Notes: generated by a model not told the origin, from the letters alone. A stretch of DNA of 64,000 nucleotides from Vombatus ursinus (GCF_900497805.2 NW_020954617.1:1-64000), one strand, 5' to 3'. Shown: positions 43,826 through 55,410, numbered from the stretch's first letter. Made by a program: numbers and translations.

Positions 43826-43970
43826 CAGCGCTTCTTAAACTGGATGGGTTTAGACTTGCTTAGTCTCTGACTCTTTCTCTCTGTCTCTCTGTCTCTCTGT
43901 CTCTGTATCAAGACCCACAGTTTAAGAAGCGCTGAAGGGGTTGAGGGTGGTAAAAGTTTAAGAAGTCCAA
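43826..43970. mobile_element. Short hAT MITE with CT-repeat core
   Basis: CAGCGCTTCTTAAACTG (43826-43842) has a perfect reverse complement at 43918-43934, and a second GTTTAAGAAG lies at 43956-43965. Flanks CTTTAAGC (43818-43825) and CTTTAGGC (43971-43978) agree at 7 of 8, a hAT-sized duplication. The core is a CTCTGT run. Confidence 0.75.
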
Positions 43971-44395
43971 CTTTAGGCAACTCTTTAGGACTATAAATTG
44001 CAGAGGGGATGCTAGTCTGCATGGGTACATGGAGTTGTCTCACCTGGGAGTTGCCCATACCAATGAAATCACAGGTCCAGTTCCCATCCTTATTCCTACT
44101 GTATTTCCAGTTATATCCTTTTGGTAGAAATTAAATTCTTACCCTGGTCTTCTCCATCATCAGTATTTATAATCTTAGATGATCATAAATTTATAGTTGG
44201 AGGGGACCTTAAAGATAATATAGTCCAACTTTTGTATTTTGCAGATGAAGAAACTGAGGTACAGAGAATTTAAGTGACTGGAAATTATACCTTCAAGTGG
44301 AACCATGCAGCTAGTAAGTATCTAAGGCAAGATTTGAATCCAGGGCCTTCTGACTCTAAGTCCAGTGTGTTCTCTATTATGCGACATTGTCACAT
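43971..44395. repeat. CORE-SINE tail followed by MIR-type SINE
   Basis: 43971-44100 matches the tail at 63505-63600 ('ggactataaattgcagaggg'). 44172-44395 is antisense MIR ('tagttggaggggaccttaaa', 'gcagatgaagaaactgaggt', 'gatttgaatccagggcc'). Confidence 0.7.
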
Positions 44396-44684
44396 GAATT
44401 TTAAAAATCGCAGGTATCTGATGGCAGTAGGGCAGTTTTTGTTCTCATTTGAGCTTTCCCACAGTCAGAGCCATAACTAGGATGTTACCCTCAGGGATTT
44501 GCCCCAGAGCTGTGACATCTGGGGTAGTGCTTTTGATAACTATTGGGGTCTCTGAAGACCCATAGAGAATCTAACATCCCCAGAGGGTCAATCCAAAGAT
44601 AAGATATGTGTACGATAGGGTCTGAGGGAGACTTCCTCCTCCAGATAAAGTGTGGCTTAGAGCAGAGGATACTAATCAGTTAGT
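44396..44684. other. Unassigned
   Basis: No coding or repeat match recognised. Confidence 0.3.
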
Positions 44685-45000
44685 TAATAAGCATTTAAGC
44701 CCTGAGGCTGCAAATAAGAAAAAAAAAAAAAGACAATCCCTGCCCTGGGGGAGCTAACAATCTAACGGGGGAAAACAAAACACAAAAGGAAGCAGAAAAG
44801 GAGGAGTGTGTTAGGGTACCTGGTGCTGGGCAGAGGAGACGTTTGTGGAGTCAAAACCAAGCAGAGAAAACTGAGGGTAAATGGAGTTAACTGGAAAAGT
44901 CTGAAAGTATTTTTAAAGGGCAGTCTGGGAAGGAGCTCATTGCTCCACCCTCACAGCTGCCCAGCAGGCCAGGTGGCAGGTGAGTGTACAGTGTTCCAGA
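44685..45000 (-). repeat. L2 LINE 3' end with extended tail, antisense
   Basis: 'ttaataagcatttaagccct', 'ctgccctgggggagctaaca', then GC-rich tail. Confidence 0.65.
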
Positions 45001-45054
45001 TCAATTTCTACCTGGGGAAAGATTTTTTTTTTAATATAGAGAACATTCTTATTC

Positions 45055-45100
45055 TCTCTCTCTCTGCCTCTCTGTCTCTGTCTCTCTGTCTCTCTCTGTC

Positions 45101-45131
<31 letters not shown>

Positions 45132-45145
45132 CTCTCTCTCATCTA
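45055..45145. repeat. CT/CTGT simple repeat
   Basis: CTCTCTGT units passing into pure CTGT. Confidence 0.92.
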
Positions 45146-45634
45146 TCTGGACCTCCTTTTACTTGAGATTCCCAGAGAAAAGCACTGGACTGAGAAGCGG
45201 TATTCCAATCACAAACTTCCCATAAGTATGGGCACTTTAGCATCCCATACCCTCCAGAGACAGGGGCAGTATTATCTAGGTGAGGATAATGCTTCTCTTA
45301 TGCATAGGGGTGGAAACAGCATAGCTTCTGGGGACAAGCCTTGGGTTGGGAAGCAATCTCCTAAACTCTTTGCTTCCAGGGGAGAAAGGATGCTATTTCA
45401 GGGTCTTTAACTCTCAAGGAGATGGGGGTTCAGCTATTCCAGGATGAAGGATATACTTCCAGGGAGAGTAATAGCATGGGTAGAAAGCAGCCTTGAGATG
45501 AGTGATAGGCTGGGAAGCAGTTCCTCAGATCACTCCCAATCCTAACCCTCTCACCCCACTCAACTGAATTTGTTTCAGGCACAAGAATTTCTAGATACAT
45601 AGATGGATAGTTAGATAGAAAGACAGATAAATGA
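45146..45634. other. Unassigned
   Basis: The 200-residue open frame ending here runs through the CT repeat and has no recognisable protein similarity. Confidence 0.3.
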
Positions 45635-45760
45635 ATTGATGGAGCATATGAAGCACTTGCTATACATCAGGCACCATGCTAAATGATGGGAATATACATA
45701 CAAGAAAGCAAAATAGTCCTTGTTATCAAGGACCTTACATTTTAATCATGGTAGAAATTT
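45635..45760 (-). repeat. L2 LINE 3' end, antisense
   Basis: 'tgaagcacttgctatacatc', 'aggcaccatgctaaatgatg', 'tatcaaggaccttacatttt'. Confidence 0.7.
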
Positions 45761-46079
45761 CTCCAGGGTTATCAAGGCAACTGGCTATGAAGAGGAAAAG
45801 AAGTCTGTCTGGAGAGTGAGTTACTTGCGTCTGCCCCAAAGTTAATCTAAGAAGCTCCCATCACTCACTTGGTTGTTTTTTGTTGAATTTTGCCCAATTG
45901 AATTGATTTATTTACAACACAAAATCAAGGATTCTAAGTGTTGTAATATAGCCTTTAACAATAGTGAAACAATCCCTTATATTCTTTTCTCAGACTTCTT
46001 GCCCTTTACTGCATTTGCTAACTTCTACACCTTGCAACATTACTCAGTATTTACTAAGTACATTTCTTCTCTTATCATC

Positions 46080-46560
46080 CCTTCACTTCTTTGATGTCTA
46101 AGTATTGCCCACCTACTAGTTTTCTACAGGATAAAGTTGCCTCCATGATTTGAAATTACATCTTCAAGTGGAACCACTCTCCTAAATTACTTTTTAAATG
46201 CATTTCTAATTTAGCTTGACCTCCCTGTAGTTTCTCTGCTCTTTCTGGCATCTCATCAGCTGTCATTATCTGTAAACTCAATTAATTTGATGTTTATGCT
46301 TTCTTCTAGGTTATTATTAATAAAGATGTTCACTGAAAGTCAGCTGAGTCACCCCACTGGATACCAGTTTATATCCATAAAGGACATGGCCCAGATATAA
46401 CAGCTTAAGCCTGGATTTTAGGCCATGGACAACTGGTTTTCATCACATTAAGCATTTAATAAATTAGGAACCGGTATGTAATTATTTTTAATAGCTTGAT
46501 AATTCCATTCCAGAACTTCAGGACACAGTAACACTACTCCCTAAAGTTGTGTGGGAGAGA
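46080..46560 (-). repeat. CR1/L3 LINE 3' region, antisense
   Basis: 'agctgtcattatctgtaaac', 'tatgctttcttctaggttat', 'attaataaagatgttcactg', 'accccactggatacca' follow the same order as 34040-34160. Confidence 0.65.
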
Positions 46561-46754
46561 ACATTCTCCACGTAAGCTCTTTGCAAGAGGGAGGGGGAAC
46601 CAAATTCTCTTACCTTCTTCTAAATACAGAGGGCTTCCCTGTGCATTTCATCTAGGGGTTAGAGAGTGAGATATGAAATCCAAACCACTGAACAAGAAAA
46701 TAAATTTGGTGCCCTCCTACTGGCAATAGTTTATATACAGAGAAAGCAGTGTAT

Positions 46755-46900
46755 ACATATATCTATATCTATATCTATATCTATATATACACACACATAT
46801 ATATACACATATATATATCAGTTGATATATGTATCAGTTGATAGCAATATGTATATCATAATAATCATATAATATATAATATAATTTATATATATTAGTT
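46755..46900. repeat. AT-rich simple repeat (ATCTAT / ATAC units)
   Basis: ATCTAT hexamers followed by CACACATATAT and mixed TA runs. Confidence 0.9.
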
Positions 46901-47705
46901 GAAAGTAATATATATCAGTTGGACTCTAATATCAATATTCCTTCTGATTTCTTTTATTTATCTAATATCTAATAATTTATTAATTTAAATTTTTTTACAT
47001 GTAATTTTTTAAACATTTGTTTTTTAAAATTATGAGTTCCAAATTCTTCCCCCCCTTCCCTCCCTCCTTAAGAAGGGAAAAAATTTGATATAAATTGTAC
47101 ACGTAAAGTTATGCAAAACTTATTTCCATATTAGCCGTGTTACAAAAGAAAACATAGACAGCCCCCCGCCCCCAACCAAGAGAAATAAAAAAGTGTGCTT
47201 TGAAGTGCATTCAGACTTCATCAGTTCTTTCTCTGGAGACCAATAGCATTTTTCATCATAAGTCCTTTGGAATTATCTTGAATTATTAGGTTCCTGAGAA
47301 TAGCCAAGTCACTCACAGTTCATCATCATACAATATTGCTGCTACTGTATACAATGTTCTTTTGGTTCTGCTCACTTCACTTTCTTAAAAGTCTGTCCAG
47401 GTTTTACTGAAACCATTCTGCTCATTATTTCTTATGGTACAATAGTATTCCATCCCATACCACAGCTAGTTCAGCCATTCCCCAATTGATATGATAGACA
47501 TCCCCTCAATTTCCAATTTTTTGCCACCACAAAAAGAGCTATTATAAATATTTTTGTATGCATTGGTCCTTTTCCTTTTGCTTTGACCTCTTTGGGGTGC
47601 AGACCTGGTAGTGGTATTGCTGGGTCAAGGGGTAGGACTTTTGGGCATAGTTCCAAATTGCTCTGCAGAATGGTTGGATCAGTTCATAATTCCACCAACA
47701 ATGCA

Positions 47706-47974
47706 CTGTTGTTGTTTGTTGTTGTTGTTGAGTTGTTTCAGTCATGTCTCACTCTTCATGACCCCACTTTCTGGGTGTTTCTTGGCAAAGATACTGGAAT
47801 GGTTTACCGTTTCCTTCTCCAGCTCATTTTACAGGTGAGGAACTGAGGCAAACAGGGTTAAGTGACTTGCCTAGGGTCACACAGCTAGTGCCTGAGGCCT
47901 AATTTGAACTCAGGGAGATGAGTCTTCCTGATTCCAGGCCTGGCACTCTATCCATTGTGCCACCTAGCTGTCTT
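47706..47974 (-). mobile_element. CORE-SINE with RTE-like 3' end, inserted in the L1
   Basis: 'gttgttgttgttgagttgtt', 'gtttcttggcaaagatactg', 'gggtcacacagctag', 'tgtgccacctagctgtc'. Duplication AACAATGCA at 47697-47705 and 47975-47983. Confidence 0.93.
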
Positions 47975-48589
47975 AACAATGCATTAGTGTCCCAATTTTT
48001 CCACACTACCTCCAACGTTAGTCGTTTTCCTTTTCTGTCATATTAACCAATATGATAGGTATAAGGTGGTACCTCAGAGCTCTTTTAATTTGCATTTCTT
48101 TAATTAATCTTTTTGATATATTTTCTAGGGCAGATGTTTTTCCAATGACATATTTCACATTTCCTTCTATTTTTTTTCATTCCTTTGACTTTGTTTTATT
48201 TTTCCTTGATATATCATGGACCCACTAGCTTCCATGTGCCCAATTCTAGTTTTTAAGGAGTTCTTTTCTCCAGTGGATTTTTGTGCTTCTTTTATCATTT
48301 GGTCAATTTGGTTTTTTGAGGTGTTATTTTCTTCAATCGAGCTGTTGATTCTCTTTTATTAAACTTCTTGCATCACTTTCATTTTTTCCCCCAATTTTTC
48401 CTCTGCTTCTCTTATTTGATTTAGAAAGTCCTTTTTGAGCTCTTCTAGGAATTTTTGTTGGGATTGTGTTCAATTCACTTTTTTTCCTTTGAGGCTTTGC
48501 TTGTAGCTGTTCTGACATCGTTGTCTTCTTCCAAGTTTATGTTGAACTTCCTTGTCATCATAGTAACTTTCTATGGCCAGATTCTTTTT

Positions 48590-48725
48590 TGTTGTTGTTG
48601 TTGTTTACTTATTTTTCTGGCCTATTTCTTGACTTTTAACTTTATATTAAAGTTGGTCTCCTCTCCCAGGGTGGAAGGGGCACTGTCCAAAGCTTCAGGT
48701 TTTTGTTTTTGTTTTTGTTTTTGCT
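48590..48725. repeat. TTG and TTTTTG simple repeats within the L1
   Basis: (TTG)n at 48590-48606 and (TTTTTG)n at 48700-48724. Confidence 0.85.
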
Positions 48726-49390
48726 ACTGTTTTCAGAGCTAGTTCAATGGGTTTATAGTTTTTGGTTCTTTCAAGGTTGGATGATCTAAGGAGAAGTATG
48801 GTCACTGTTCTCCTGGCCTGGGCTCTGGTCTTTACCCAGGAAGGGACCTTATTCTCCTGTAGCCACAAGCTCTTCTCTTGGCCCTGGAACTGCGACTTTG
48901 GTCTTTTCTCTCCTGCTCCCAGGTGTTAGTGCCCCTTTCTGCCTTGGAACTGAGACTAGGGCCCTTGCTCCCCTGTGAGCATCCATACGACTCTTCTCTG
49001 CCCTGAAACTGTAGGCAGGGCATCTGCTCCTCTGTGGCTGCAAGCATAAATGCTCTCCTTTGCCTTGGAAGTGTTCCCCAAGACTGTATGGTCGATGCAA
49101 CAGGGTCTTGAACCCAGTACTAGTCAAGAGTCCTCTGTAATCTCTTTCTGACCACCTGTCCAACCCCCTTACCGTCTATGGGCAGAGAGCTTCCAACTGC
49201 CTCCAAGGCCCCAGTCCCAACCTCCTAAGTTGTCTTGGACTGGAAAATTGTTTCACTCTGACCTTTTGTGGGCTCTCCTGCTTCAGAATATGATTTGAGG
49301 TGTTGTTTTAAAGTTGTTTGGAAGGGAATTTGGTTGAGTTCATGTGAGTTCCCATGTCTGTTCTGCCATCTTCTATTCCTTCTGATTTCT

Positions 49391-49829
49391 GGGGAAATGT
49401 CTGTGTTTGAAATTTATGATTACTACGGTGCTCCTGATCTCTGAAAAATTCTGCCAAGCCACAGGGACTGATGTGGTACTTCTTTTTTTTTTAAATGAGT
49501 TTTAGACCTCCTGGTAGAAACTTATTCATTCATTCATTACTGGAAAAGTAACTCAAAGTGTTATGTCTAATAGGAAGTAACACAATTTTTGTATATGAAA
49601 AAGAATACTAAAATGTCACATCAGTGTTTTGTTTAAAAAAAAAACCAATGTATGAGAAGTCTATAGGGCTCCTCCCATTCTTTCATCATTCTCATTGACA
49701 ACCTTGACTAGACTCTGTAAACATGCCAGTCCCCAAAGGTGCTAGGGCTCAATATGATACAGTTCTATGAGAAAACAAACAAACCACAATTAGTTTGCTA
49801 CATAAACTTTTGCAGCAAATCTCATTAAC
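49391..49829. other. Unassigned
   Basis: No coding or repeat match recognised. Confidence 0.3.
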
Positions 49830-49955
49830 TGTGAGCTCCTTGAGATCAGGGGACTTTTTTTGTTTGTTTGTTTTTTTGCCATTCTTTGTATCCCAGCACT
49901 TAGCACAATGCCTGGCACATTGGAGGAGCTTAATAAACGCTTTTTGACTTCCTTA
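49830..49955 (+). repeat. L2 LINE 3' end
   Basis: 'aactgtgagctccttgagat', 'tttgtatcccagcacttagc', 'acaatgcctggcacattgga', 'gcttaataaacgct'. Confidence 0.9.
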
Positions 49956-50009
49956 GAACATCTCAGTGGGAATAATTATGTATAGTAAACTGAATTACTA
50001 TTATACATC

Positions 50010-50185
50010 AGCAAGGCATGCTAGAAAGACACTGAACCAGGAATTAAAAGATTGGGCTTCTAGTTCTGTGTGAACTTGAAAAGTCACAATATTTATGGTC
50101 TGAAACTTCCTTAACTATAAAAACAATGGGTTTGAACTAGATGACATCGAAGGTATTTTTCAACTTTAGAGTCTAAAATCTATTA
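50010..50185 (+). repeat. MIR-type SINE
   Basis: 'acactgaaccaggaatta', 'gcttctagttctgtgtgaac', 'tgggtttgaactagatgaca'. Confidence 0.7.
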
Positions 50186-50644
50186 TCTTTTAATTTATTT
50201 AAGTTACGTTATTTATATTTATATTATCATATGAGGTAGACACTCCTTTCAATGTTATATAGAGGTTATTAGAAACTTTTTGTTTGCTATCTATTCAATC
50301 ACAGCTCACAAGCCCATGTTTTTCTTCTCTGGATCCTTCCCTACTCCCAGACCAGCCAGGAGCAATCATATGACATCCCAGTAATGTAAAAGGACATTTA
50401 CTTAAAACAGGATACAACGTAAATAACGAGGAACTAAAATCAAGCAGCAGGCATTTCATCACCCATTTCTACCATACAGCAGATGCCAGGTGTTCCAAAT
50501 CAGCATGGAGAGCAGCCTTTCTCCCTGCATTCCTCTGGCCAAGTTTGCACAGCACAACATAGATCTTGGGAGAATGCTGACTTGTGGCAAGTGGATGGTT
50601 ACTGAAATCTGGGGGACGTCCCTTCATCATCATCAGTCAGGTCA
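50186..50644. other. Unassigned
   Basis: No coding or repeat match recognised. Confidence 0.3.
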
Positions 50645-50960
50645 TCAGTCAACAAGCACTTTTTCAATGCTCCAACAGGCACTGGGAACACAAATAGAAG
50701 GAGAAGTACAGTTCTTATATTCAAGGAATTTATATCTAATAGGGGAAAAACAGCACATCCAAATAAGCTGAAAGGGGGAGTGGGACAAGGAGAGGAAAGA
50801 GAGCTGGTGGGAAGCCCAGAGACAGCCTGGAGAGGAGTGAGGCTTGGCTGGCCTCTCCACCTCCTAAAATGGAAATTCTGGAAGCAGTTATCCAATGAGA
50901 GGCAGAGCCCAAAGGGGTGGAGGGTGCTTCCAATGTGTGAATTCCAGGGCTGGAGGGAGC
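50645..50960 (-). repeat. L2 LINE 3' end with extended tail, antisense
   Basis: 'tcagtcaacaagcacttttt', 'aacaggcactgggaacacaa', 'attcaaggaatttatatcta', then GC-rich tail. Confidence 0.7.
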
Positions 50961-51587
50961 TTGAGGAAGAAGAGGTTTCTGGGGGTATGGTAGAAGTCAA
51001 TAGCCTGGAGAGGAATGTGTCATCCAGTCATCATGCAGATCCAGGCAAGCTCCTTGAGCTCAAGACCCAGCTGCCATTTTCTTTTCCTTCTGCTAGAATA
51101 TGTTCACATTCCCTGTCCTAGGAGACTATACCCAGCCTCTTACCAGAGTGCCACAAATACTCTCGTCTAACCAGAGTCCCTTTTGAGGTAGTATCACCAT
51201 CTGGCTCCACTGTACCACCCTGTAGGGGATGAAGTTCCCTTTCCTTCTTTTTTTCTTACTCTGAAATGCCACATATATTTACTAAGAATTTAGAGTTGAA
51301 AAATATATAGTTTTTTTTAGACACAGGTTCAGCATTGAGTATTTAAAGCAGCTGTGTCAATGAATTAATAAAAATATTTCATCTTAAAATTATGGTGATT
51401 GGAAATATAACAAATGTTCAATTCTTCTAATCCTTTCCTGGGCCCTTAGTAACAACATATTTGAAATCTCATCAATTCAGATGTGACAAAATAATATAAT
51501 TAAATCATGACCAGAGATTAACACTTGAGATGACAGATGCATTTCTGAGTTAGTGAATCTTGAATGGCACCTGATAGGGATGACAGT
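50961..51587. other. Unassigned
   Basis: No coding or repeat match recognised. Confidence 0.3.
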
Positions 51588-51842
51588 GGGTAGCTAGGTT
51601 GCATAGTGGTTAGAGCACTGGGCCCAGAGTCAGGAAGACCTGAGTTCAAATCTGACCCCAGATACATACTAGCTGTGTGACCCTGGGCAAGTCACTTTGC
51701 CCTGTTTGCCTTAGTTTATCAACTGTAAAATGAGCTGGAGAAGGAAATGGCAAACTACTCCAGTCAGTATCTCTGCCAAGAAAACCCCAAATGGGGTCAT
51801 GAAAAGTCATATATGATATAAATGACTGAATAACAACAACAA
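51588..51842 (+). repeat. CORE-SINE with RTE-like 3' end
   Basis: 'gtgggtagctaggttgcata', 'gaccctgggcaagtcacttt', 'gctggagaaggaaatggcaa', tail 'ctgaataacaacaacaa'. Confidence 0.93.
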
Positions 51843-52384
51843 CATGGATGACAATGCTCCTGACTCAGAAGACTTGGCTAGAATACTGTGACTGGATTGC
51901 TTCTTCATGATAATTTACTTAAAAATATTTCAGGGATCTGTGATGCCATTATTGTGAATGCCCCTTTTATCTATAAGTTGCTGTGACTGAAAAAAAACAA
52001 ACCATCATCTAGTAAAGGGAGAGCTTTTGATGGAGAACCTCTTTGGATTTAATTAGTCTGGTTCTTAGACAAAAGGCATCTAATCTATAGCTGGATCCAT
52101 ACTTGAAGCTTTCCAGAACATTCATGCAGTTGGTGTGATCTTTGAGTCAACCCAGGGTCAACTTGATAACAGTAGGTTTTTAGTGGAGGTTTTACTAAAA
52201 TAATCAAAATAATTTATTCATTACTAAATAATGCTGAACTCGGAACTGTAAGAGAAGAGTTTCCTTGACACATTTTTTGCTTTCTGGGAAAGGATAACCA
52301 ATGGACAAGTTACCCTGAATGCATGCAGAGGTCAGGGACACGAGTGATTCTGATGTATAAAATAAAGGGATTTGACTAGATGAT
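51843..52384. other. Unassigned
   Basis: No coding or repeat match recognised. Confidence 0.3.
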
Positions 52385-52445
52385 GATAATAATAACTCAC
52401 ATTTACATGATGCTTTAAGGTTTACAATGTGTTTCCTTTGTGACT
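52385..52445 (-). repeat. MIR fragment, antisense
   Basis: 'aataataactcacatttaca', 'tgctttaaggtttacaatg'. Confidence 0.6.
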
Positions 52446-52912
52446 GGGGAAACAAAAGTAGGAGTTCTACATTTAAGCAAGGGTACCTGTTGGTATTTTT
52501 TCATCTGCTCAATCTTAGAAGGCTTTCTTAAGGAAATGAGTTGTCAGGAGTCTTTGAATGACAAGAAACAGCCAACCAACTTGACCAGCAGTCAGGGAAT
52601 AATGATATGTTTTTAAAAAGCTAGAGAATCTTTGAAGATAACTCAAAACAATGAAAATCAAATGTCTGCCTTCTAGGTATGCTTTATAATTTTAGAGAAA
52701 GCATACTAAGGTCTAGGAAGCCAGGCAAGCTGCCATTTTTATAAGCTACTTCTCAAGTCAATGATTTTCTTAACAATAATCTTCACATACCCATACTCCC
52801 CCCAAAAAGCCCCTTAAGATGTTTCAATGTCTTAAAGGTAATTTAATGGGAAAAAAGCTAAAGATGCAAACAACTTATGAACTATAATTTCGAGATATGT
52901 CCAACCATTTTT
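52446..52912. other. Unassigned
   Basis: No coding or repeat match recognised. Confidence 0.3.
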
Positions 52913-52929
52913 AGAAAGGGTTCTTTTCA

Positions 52930-53023
52930 CTTGACACTTACTAGCGGTGTGACCCTGGGCAAGTCACTTAACCCCAATTGCCTAAGCAAAAAAACCAAAA
53001 AAACAAAAAACAAAAAACAAAAA
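52930..53023 (+). mobile_element. 5'-truncated marsupial tRNA-like SINE, recent
   Basis: Only the 3' half is present ('cttgacacttactagcggtg', 'gggcaagtcacttaacccca') with an A-rich AAAAAC tail. Perfect 17-bp duplication AGAAAGGGTTCTTTTCA at 52913-52929 and 53024-53040. Confidence 0.95.
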
Positions 53024-53369
53024 AGAAAGGGTTCTTTTCAAGAAATATCTTATTGACAATTCTTTTATGGCTGATGTAGGCATATGAGCTATTTGTGAGG
53101 TAGGTAGGTTATAGTTAAAAACCAAACTTTAGTTAATGTCTTTAGTAGGAAGAGAACATTTAGTCAATTCATTCATCTTGTTTCTCTGTAGCTTTTTATT
53201 CTCAAGACTTCTAATGAAAATGTCTGTATATATTAGGGTAGTTAGTATGTAAGTGCTACCAGACCTTTCATTCTCACAAAGGTACCCTTGAATAAGAATA
53301 GAAATTGTTAAATGATGGAAGAAGAGACTGAAAAAATTTTATTCTCTGTTTTTGAAAATAGAATAGATT

Positions 53370-53490
53370 TAATGGACCAACAAGCATTTTTAAAGTACCT
53401 ACTATGTGCTGGTCACTGTGCTAGGCACTGGGGACATAAATACAAAGAATGACATCATCCTTTCTCTCAAGGTTCTTATATTTGAATGAT
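53370..53490 (-). repeat. L2 LINE 3' end, antisense
   Basis: 'caacaagcatttttaaagta', 'cctactatgtgctggtcact', 'tgctaggcactggggacata'. Confidence 0.88.
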
Positions 53491-53601
53491 CTATGATTGT
53501 AAACTTTCCTGTGGATAATCTAAGTTATAGTTATTTCCCTTGCTAAAAAAAATTAAATTGACTTAGATACCTCCCTAGGGACCCTTAGAATGACTTTATC
53601 A

Positions 53602-53708
53602 TTTAAGATTTTAGTTAGGAAACCACTGTTTTATGCAGATATCTCATCGTGGTATGGAGGTGATTTGTGCTGTCAATGGCTATTCCAGCTGCAAATTCTA
53701 ACAGGTTC
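53602..53708. repeat. Local duplicate segment, copy 1
   Basis: Matches 54405-54504 closely: 'ttagttaggaaaccactg', 'gatatctca', 'tatggaggtga', 'tattccagctgca', 'acaggttc'. It carries 7 extra bases near 53675. Confidence 0.9.
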
Positions 53709-53877
53709 AAACATTCTGGGATAGTTTCTTATATGGTCTCAACATCTCAGTGTTTTGATCATCCAAGCACCAGCCTAACTAAGTTTGTTGAGGCTTGTCA
53801 GCAATGTGTTAAGATTTTGTGATCAGTATTTTGGTGAAAGAGGCTCATGAAGATTGTTTGAATGCCTACTCATTTTT

Positions 53878-54110
53878 TAGTTGGTCTGACTCTTTGTGAC
53901 CTTTTTGGGGTTTTCTTGGCAAAGATACTGGAGTGGTTTTCCATTTCCTTCTCCAGCTCATTTTGCAGATGAGGAAACTGAGGCAAATAGGGTTGTGACT
54001 TGCTCAGAGTCACAGCTAGTAAGTGTTTGAGGCCATATTTGAACTTAGGAAGATGAGTCCCCGACGCCAGATAGAGCACTCTATCCACTGTGACATCTAA
54101 CTGCTCAAAG
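53878..54110 (-). repeat. CORE-SINE with RTE-like 3' end, antisense
   Basis: 'ggggttttcttggcaaagat', 'ccatttccttctccagctca', 'tagagcactctatccactgt'. Confidence 0.88.
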
Positions 54111-54175
54111 AGACAAATGAGATAATATTTGTAAATGCTTAGCACAGTGCCTGGCACACAGTAGGAACTTTAAAA
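54110..54175 (+). repeat. MIR 3' end
   Basis: 'aatgagataatatttgtaaa', 'gcttagcacagtgcctggca'. Confidence 0.7.
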
Positions 54176-54404
54176 TATTATTCCCTCTTTCCTTTTCTCT
54201 AAGGGGCACCAGGGTTTCGATTGGTAATTGGCACCTACAACAAAATCATATATCTTTAGTAAAGGAAAAATTAAGAATCATAATATGCAAACACAGATGA
54301 CAAGGACAAAGTGCTTTATGAAATATGTTCTTTTCTCGGCAAGCTATTCATCTTGGTTCCATGAAATTTCAGGACCACATACCTGGGAGTTATTCAATGG
54401 GGAT

Positions 54405-54504
54405 TTTAAGATTTTAGTTAGGAAACCACTGTCTTATGAAGATATCTCACCATGCTATGGAGGTGACTTGTGCTGTTATTCCAGCTGCAGATTCTGACAG
54501 GTTC
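54405..54504. repeat. Local duplicate segment, copy 2
   Basis: Partner of 53602-53708, same direction, about 800 bp away. The flanks on both sides differ. Confidence 0.9.
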
Positions 54505-55167
54505 TTTCCACTACTTTTTCACCTACCTTACAACTCTAATTGTTGAAAAATGGCACCTTAGGCAGCTGCTGTGAGATGATAGATACTCCTCATTCCTCTT
54601 CATGTGGGACATTAAGCCCTGATTTGTGAGCTAGAGGGAGGGATTTTCTTTTACTTCTTCCCTATTTCAGGGGCCAGCAGTATGCCTTACCACATTATCC
54701 TAATCTCACTTCTGTGGCTTACTGAGGCTGGGGAATAAACACATGCATACTTCTTGAGCCTTCAAATTCCCATTGGGTGGTGTCATGCAAACAGTCTTAA
54801 AACTCTGAAATGCTTCAGCTGAGATACCAGAATACTTGGGAGTTCAGGGGGTGGAGAGGGAACGTGCCTTCCCCTGCTACAAAAACAAAACAAAACAAAC
54901 AAAACATTTTTATCCCTCTCTCATGAAAAGATTAGGGAGGTGAACTAAGTGATCCCTAAAATATTTTCTACGGACCTTTATCTCCTCCTTCAACTTTTAC
55001 TTATTTAGCCCTCTCCTTTATGCTGCTTCTCCTTCCCTATTCATGTTCACAGGTTGGGTGCTCTGTGGGATGACTACTTCAGATTCAAGGTTCTTTGCTG
55101 ATAAGGTCCCACTTATGCTTTTAGTCAACCAGTTGATGAATTAATTCAAAGTTAATTTATGCTTTTA
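54505..55167. other. Unassigned
   Basis: No coding or repeat match recognised. Confidence 0.3.
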
Positions 55168-55410
55168 TGGGGTAACTAGATGGTGAAGTGGATAGAGTGA
55201 GGGGCCTGGAGTCAGAAAGACTCATCCCTGAGTTAAAATCTGGCTTCAGACACTTACTAGCTGTGTGACCCTGGACAAGTCACTTAACCCTGTTTGCCTC
55301 AGTTTCTTCATCTGTAAAATGGAGAAGAAAATGGTAAACCACTCTGATATCTTTGCTCAGAAACCCTTAAATTGGGTCACAAGAACAGTTGGATACAACT
55401 GAACAACAGA
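55168..55410 (+). repeat. CORE-SINE with RTE-like 3' end
   Basis: 'ggggtaactagatggtgaag', 'gactcatccctgagttaaaa', 'ctgtgtgaccctggacaagt' and tail 'aactgaacaacagaaa'. Confidence 0.9.

Larger units (their letters stand above)
46953..49373 (-). mobile_element. L1 LINE, internally deleted: 5' UTR and ORF1 part joined to the end of ORF2
   Basis: Flanked by the perfect 17-bp duplication TATTCCTTCTGATTTCT (46936-46952, 49374-49390), so it is one insertion. Read on the minus strand it starts at an L1 5' end ('agaagatggcagaacagaca'), has a GC-rich 5' UTR to about 48650 and ORF1 coiled-coil sequence (LNTIPTKIPRRAQKGLSKSN; IKENQQLD). It then passes at about 48105-48115 from ORF1-like NVKYVIGKTSALENISKR to ORF2-like LIKEMQIKRALRYH in the same frame. 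The last part is ORF2 C-terminus and 3' UTR. The reverse transcriptase and endonuclease are absent. A SINE interrupts it. Confidence 0.88.

Noticed and set aside
44808-45410. 200-residue open frame, plus strand
   Set aside because: It runs through the CTCTGT microsatellite and an L2 tail; the Ser/Leu/Cys repeats come from the simple repeat.
50599-51000. Ser/Pro-rich 133-residue minus-strand frame
   Set aside because: Mostly within the L2 antisense tail.
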